From an uncultured Collinsella sp. (lineage in GTDB: Bacteria > Actinomycetota > Coriobacteriia > Coriobacteriales > Coriobacteriaceae): 8,877 nucleotides of DNA. Positions 5,819-8,877 of the stretch are shown in pieces. How positions within the stretch are numbered: the stretch's first letter is position 1; each line of letters starts with the position of its first letter. The stretch is from positions 1 through 8,877 of the forward strand of contig CABUKY010000072.1 of assembly GCA_902492185.1 (NCBI GenBank), in the 5' to 3' direction. The notes below the pieces were generated by a model. That model was given only the letters and a program-made list of their open reading frames with translations. It searched no databases and was not told the origin of the DNA. Made by a program: the position numbers and the translations under genes.

Positions 5819-6982
5819 ATGCCGGAAAATATTGAGCAGCCGTTGCCCAGCACGTTTGAGGAGTTCAACGAGCAACGCAAGGCGGCGTTTATTCGCGTCA
5901 AGGATTATAAGCAGGCGGGTAATCGCCTGGTCGGCTTCTTGTGCAGCTATACGCCGCTCGAGATTATCGATGCCGCGGGCGCTGCAAGTGTGGCTTTGTG
6001 CGGCACATCCGACGAGGTGATTCCCGAGGCCGAGAAGGTGCTGCCGGCAAATCTGTGTCCGCTCATCAAATCGACGTACGGCTTTGCCTACTCGCAAAAG
6101 TGTCCGTTTACGTACTTTAGCGACATGATCATCGGCGAGACCACCTGCGACGGCAAGAAGAAGATGTACGAGCTACTCAACGAGCTCAAGCGCACGCACA
6201 TTCTGCACCTGCCGCAGGGTCGCGATCGCGCCTACGAGCGTGAAGGCTGGTACGAGGAGTGCCGCCTGCTCAAGGAGGAGCTCGAGGGCTTCTACGGCAT
6301 TACGATTACCGATGACGACCTGCGCGCCGCCGTGCGCCGTCGCAACCGCTTGCGTGCAGCCCAGCTCGAGATGTTTGCGCTGCAGGCCAACCAACCGGCG
6401 GCCATGAGCGGCGTCGACCTGATGAGCACTATGTTTGCCGGTACGTTCAGCTTTGATATCGAGGCCTATACGCAGCAGCTGGAGCAAAAGGTTGCCAAGC
6501 TGCGCGAGGCCTACGACGCGGGCGAGCGTCCGGTTGCGGCGGATGCCAAGCGCATTCTGATTACCGGCTGCCCGGTGGGCGGCGTGATCAACAAGATCGG
6601 TCGCACCATCGAGTCCAACGGCGGCGTGGTCGTGTGCATGGACGACTGCTCGGGCGAGCGCACGGCGGCCATGATGATCGACCCGGAGGCTCCCGACATC
6701 TTGCGCGCCATCGCCGACCGCTACCTGGATATCAACTGCTCGGTCATGACGCCCAACGATGGTCGTATGGAAAACACGCTGGCCATGTGCGAGAAGTACC
6801 ATGTCGATGGCGTGGTAGAGAGCGTGCTACAGGCCTGCCACACCTTCAACGTTGAGAGCACGCGCATGCAGGAGGCCGTCGAGGGTGCGGGTATTCCGTA
6901 CATGAAGATCGAGACCGATTACAGCAACGGCGACATGGGCCAGATTGAGACCCGCATCGCCGCCTTCATCGAAACCCTCTAG
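5819..6982 (+). CDS. Double-cubane-cluster / 2-hydroxyacyl-CoA dehydratase family reductase, second paralogue
   Basis: This 387-residue paralogue of the preceding protein is close to the usual length of the YjiM/DCCP group. The eight shared cysteines are Cys42 (FLCSYTP), Cys61 (ALCGT), Cys80 (NLCPLIKS), Cys95 (KCPF), Cys110 (TTCDGKKK), Cys277 (DDCSG), Cys307 (INCSV) and Cys340 (QACHT). It also has Cys251 in TGCPVGG and Cys273, which the first paralogue lacks. By eye the two proteins are roughly 40% identical, so the duplication is old. They could form a heterodimer or be separate enzymes with different substrates fed by one activase. ATG 5819 is preferred: AGGAG ends 4 bases upstream, whereas the in-frame TTG at 5795 has no such site. 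The stop codon lies inside the left arm of repeat copy 2. Confidence 0.85.
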   Translation: MPENIEQPLPSTFEEFNEQRKAAFIRVKDYKQAGNRLVGFLCSYTPLEIIDAAGAASVALCGTSDEVIPEAEKVLPANLCPLIKSTYGFAYSQKCPFTYFSDMIIGETTCDGKKKMYELLNELKRTHILHLPQGRDRAYEREGWYEECRLLKEELEGFYGITITDDDLRAAVRRRNRLRAAQLEMFALQANQPAAMSGVDLMSTMFAGTFSFDIEAYTQQLEQKVAKLREAYDAGERPVAADAKRILITGCPVGGVINKIGRTIESNGGVVVCMDDCSGERTAAMMIDPEAPDILRAIADRYLDINCSVMTPNDGRMENTLAMCEKYHVDGVVESVLQACHTFNVESTRMQEAVEGAGIPYMKIETDYSNGDMGQIETRIAAFIETL

Positions 6983-7083
6983 CTTCCTCAGGCACCGGAT
7001 CTTGCTCCTCAAACCGTCGCTTGCGTACCCAAAGTACGCTGCGCTCCTCTTTCGGGGCAATCTCCGGCACCTGAGAAACCTAG
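6979..7083. repeat. Palindromic intergenic repeat, copy 2
   Basis: The outer arms (6979-6999 and 7063-7083) pair at 17 of 21 positions. TTGCTCC (7002-7008) pairs with GGGGCAA (7054-7060, one wobble), and GCGTAC (7023-7028) with GTACGC (7034-7039) around a CCAAA loop. The core from 7010 to 7028 is identical to copy 1. Several stem differences from copy 1 are compensated on the other strand of the stem. The left arm contains the stop codon (6980-6982) of the second paralogue; the right arm ends 54 bases before the activase start. Confidence 0.85.
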
Positions 7084-7137
7084 AGCTAAGGCGCCTGAAC
7101 GCGCCGCTACCTTTGATGTTTAGATTGGGAGAGAGCC

Positions 7138-7902
7138 ATGATAGGGATCGGGATCGATATCGGGTCTACGGCGGCTAAGACTGCCGTGGTCGACGGGGAG
7201 GGTTCGGTGGCGTGGACGTGCGTGCAGCCAACCGGGTTTTCCTCGGTCGATGCTTCCGAGCGGCTGCGCGAGGCGCTGGCAGCGGCCGGCTACGACGTGA
7301 CGGCCGACGACGTGCGCGTGGTCGCGACCGGCTACGGTCGTGTCGCCGTGCCCTATGCGCACAAGGTCGTGACCGAGATTACCTGCCACGGTACCGGTGC
7401 CGTGCGCCTGTTTGGCGATCACGGCACCGTGATCGACGTGGGCGGTCAGGACACCAAGGTCATTCAGCTTAAAAGTGGCCGAGTGGCCAAGTTTGCCATG
7501 AACGACAAGTGCGCCGCCGGCACGGGGCGCTTTTTGGAGATCATGGCCGACCGCCTAGGTATTTCCCAGCAGCAGATGGCCGATCTGGCACGTTCCGGCG
7601 AGCCTACCAAGATTTCCAGCATGTGCACGGTGTTTGCCGAAAGCGAGGTCATCAGCCTGATCGGTCGTGGCGAGCCGCGCGAGAACATTGCGCGTGGCGT
7701 GATCGACAGCGTGGTCTCGCGCGTGGCGACCATGGCCGGGCAGGCCGCGGGTGCTCCGTTCTATCTGACGGGAGGCCTGTGCGAGAACGCTTACGTTGTG
7801 GAGCGGCTGGCAGCGCTGCTGGGGTCGCCGATCACCACCTCGCTCCAGGCTCGCTTTGCCGGTGCTATCGGCGCGGCGATTCGTGCGCGGGCGCTCAATT
7901 AA
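7138..7902 (+). CDS. ATP-dependent activase of the HgdC/YjiL family (acyl-CoA dehydratase activase-like)
   Basis: This 254-residue member of the ASKHA ATPase fold is expected to be a homodimer with one [4Fe-4S] cluster at the interface. It uses ATP hydrolysis to push an electron to the partner double-cubane protein. Landmarks are GIDIGSTAAK (phosphate-1, residues 5-14), VATGYGR, VIDVGGQDTK (phosphate-2), NDKCAAGTGRFLE with Cys125, SMCTVFAESEV with Cys163, and YLTGGL for adenosine. Two such cysteines about 38 residues apart match the cluster ligands of HgdC. Length is typical of the family. GGGAGAGAG (7128-7136) ends just before ATG 7138. It follows both reductase paralogues in the same direction, so one activase probably serves both. 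Its electron donor (ferredoxin or flavodoxin) is not in the window. Confidence 0.92.
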   Translation: MIGIGIDIGSTAAKTAVVDGEGSVAWTCVQPTGFSSVDASERLREALAAAGYDVTADDVRVVATGYGRVAVPYAHKVVTEITCHGTGAVRLFGDHGTVIDVGGQDTKVIQLKSGRVAKFAMNDKCAAGTGRFLEIMADRLGISQQQMADLARSGEPTKISSMCTVFAESEVISLIGRGEPRENIARGVIDSVVSRVATMAGQAAGAPFYLTGGLCENAYVVERLAALLGSPITTSLQARFAGAIGAAIRARALN

Positions 7903-7972
7903 TGCATCCGCCGTCGGCTCGCATTCATGCGTATACTGGGAGAAAATGATTGACCGAAGAGAGGGGGTATCG

Positions 7973-8877
7973 ATGGCTGACGATCAGATTAAGCTCACGT
8001 CTATGACTGCCGCGAGCGGTTGAGCCGCTAAGTTGGCCCCCGGAGCCCTCGCCCAGGTCCTGGGCGATTTACCCAATGTGCATAACGACAACTTGCTCGT
8101 GGGGTTCGATACCTCCGACGATGCGAGCGTCTTCCGCGTAGGGGAGAACCTGGGCCTCGTGCAATCCATCGACTTCTTCCCGCCGATGGTCGACGACCCG
8201 TTTCTGTTTGGCCAGATCGCCGCGACCAACTCGCTGTCGGACATCTACGCCATGGGCGGGCGGCCGAGCCATGCCATGAACCTGCTGTGCATTCCCAGTT
8301 GCCTGGGCATCGAGGTCGCAGGTCAGATTCTGGCGGGCGGCGCCGACAAGTGCGTCGAGGCGGGTTGCTCCATCGCGGGCGGCCACACCATCAACGACGA
8401 CGAGCCCAAGTACGGCCTGTCCGTGAGCGGTTTTGTGCCGCTCGATCGCATGCTCGCCAACAGCGGTGCGCGCGTGGGCGATGTTCTGCTGTTGACCAAG
8501 GCGATCGGCTCGGGCATCATCACCACGGCCATTAAGGGAGAGCTTATCGAGCAGGACGAGGCCGCAGCCATGTTTGACTCGATGTGCACCCTCAACGAGG
8601 CCCCGATCCGTTTGGCCGAGGGGCTCGAACTTCACGGCTGCACCGACATTACGGGCTTTGGCCTGATCGGGCACGCGTGCGAGATGGCCGAGGGCTCGGG
8701 CGTGCAGATTGAGCTTGCGTCGGGGGCGGTGCCGCTTTTTGACCAGGTGCTCGACATGGCGCGTCTGGGCATTATCCCCGCTGGCTCCTACCGCAACCAG
8801 GACTTCTTTGGTCCGCGTGTGGCTGCCGACGAGGACCTGGAGCCGGGCATGCTGGATGCGCTGTACGATCCACAGAC
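7973..8877 (+). CDS. selD: Selenophosphate synthetase SelD, a selenocysteine protein, 3' end cut by the window
   Basis: SelD makes selenophosphate from selenide and ATP, the donor for Sec-tRNA and other selenium uses. Reading the UGA at 8021-8023 as selenocysteine gives one uninterrupted frame of 301 codons to the window edge; about 45 more residues would be expected by comparison with the 347-residue E. coli enzyme. Sec17 and Lys20 fall exactly at the positions of catalytic Cys17 and Lys20 of E. coli SelD. Further family motifs are DTSDDASV (Asp50), SIDFFPPMVDDPF (Asp67), ATNSLSDIYAMGG (Asp90), GGHTI (136-140), VLLLTKAIGSGIITTA and DITGFGLIGH (225-234). GAGGGGG (7961-7967) ends 5 bases before ATG 7973. 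It lies 70 bases after the activase gene, probably in the same transcript. A standard gene caller would split or miss it because of the UGA. Confidence 0.95.
8021..8023 (+). other. selD: In-frame UGA codon read as selenocysteine (Sec17)
   Basis: TGA is codon 17 of the frame starting at 7973, within AASG-TGA-AAKL. E. coli SelD has GAG-Cys17-GCK at this point, so the stop replaces the reactive cysteine, the usual place for Sec in SelD. Conserved SelD sequence continues in the same frame for 284 codons. A nonsense mutation landing on just this codon is far less likely. Confidence 0.93.
8032..8077 (+). promoter_or_regulatory. Bacterial SECIS element of selD
   Basis: A perfect 8-bp stem TCGCCCAG (8049-8056) / CTGGGCGA (8060-8067) carries a GTC loop, so the tip reads CAGGTCCTG, close to the AGGUCU tip of the E. 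coli fdhF SECIS that SelB recognises. A short lower stem TTGG (8033-8036) / CCAA (8073-8076), plus a G-U pair, can form below an internal loop. The loop starts 33 bases after the UGA, farther than in fdhF but, as I recall, within the range reported for bacterial SECIS elements. It lies fully inside the coding frame, as bacterial SECIS elements do. Confidence 0.8.

Noticed and set aside
4292..6097. Long minus-strand open frame of about 600 codons opposite the first reductase gene
   Set aside because: It is a codon-bias shadow. It runs through the leader, the gene and repeat copy 1 without any domain, while the plus strand encodes a conserved cysteine-rich enzyme.
5684..7083. Palindromic repeats read as a CRISPR array or as intrinsic terminators
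   Set aside because: There are only two copies, over a kilobase apart and separated by a gene, so there is no array; neither has a T-run after the stem.
7932..7937. TATACT as a -10 box for a separate selD promoter
   Set aside because: No -35 box is present at a suitable distance, and the 70-base gap after the activase gene is compatible with one transcript. A weak internal promoter cannot be excluded.
7973..8023. selD as a pseudogene cut by a nonsense codon
   Set aside because: The UGA sits exactly at the catalytic Cys/Sec position, the frame stays open with all SelD motifs, and a SECIS-like hairpin follows.

Overview
This 8.9 kb window is GC-rich, densely coding and entirely plus-strand. 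It looks like an anaerobic gut actinobacterium of the class Coriobacteriia; a Collinsella-like genome is my best guess, from GC content, codon use and protein style, and this is inference. Its genes supply two trace elements, molybdenum and selenium, and encode an oxygen-sensitive iron-sulfur reductase.

Layout. (1) Bases 1-293 hold the 3' end of a MogA/MoaB-family molybdenum cofactor gene, closed by a strong intrinsic terminator (307-341). (2) Bases 387-3955 hold a molybdate ABC transporter operon, modA-modB-modC. ModA is a lipoprotein with a twin-arginine-type signal. ModB is unusually long because a secreted-type domain of about 185 residues precedes the permease. (3) Bases 3956-4384 form a 429-base intergenic region with a weak terminator, an AT-rich inverted repeat, an extended -10 promoter and a roughly 250-base leader. 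The leader holds a 22-codon ORF behind a near-perfect ribosome binding site and several complementary segments, one of which could bury the next gene's ribosome binding site. (4) Bases 4385-7902 encode two tandem paralogues of the 2-hydroxyacyl-CoA dehydratase/double-cubane-cluster (DCCP, YjiM-like) family and then one ATP-dependent activase (HgdC/YjiL-like). Each paralogue is followed by a copy of the same roughly 100-base palindromic repeat. (5) From 7973 to the window edge runs selD, selenophosphate synthetase. It has an in-frame UGA at codon 17, exactly where E. coli SelD has its catalytic cysteine, followed by a SECIS-like hairpin, so selD itself is a selenoprotein gene.

How they may work together. 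ModABC imports molybdate and the MogA/MoaB protein takes part in making Moco. SelD makes the selenium donor for Sec-tRNA. Mo and Sec together suggest a user such as a selenocysteine formate dehydrogenase elsewhere in the genome (inference). The activase should hydrolyse ATP to push low-potential electrons into the double-cubane proteins. Their substrate is unknown, and their position beside selD raises the possibility that they reduce a selenium compound.

The most novel items are the two palindromic repeats, which keep their long stem through compensatory base changes; the tandem double-cubane pair sharing one activase next to selD; the structured leader upstream of that pair; and the extra extracytoplasmic domain on ModB.
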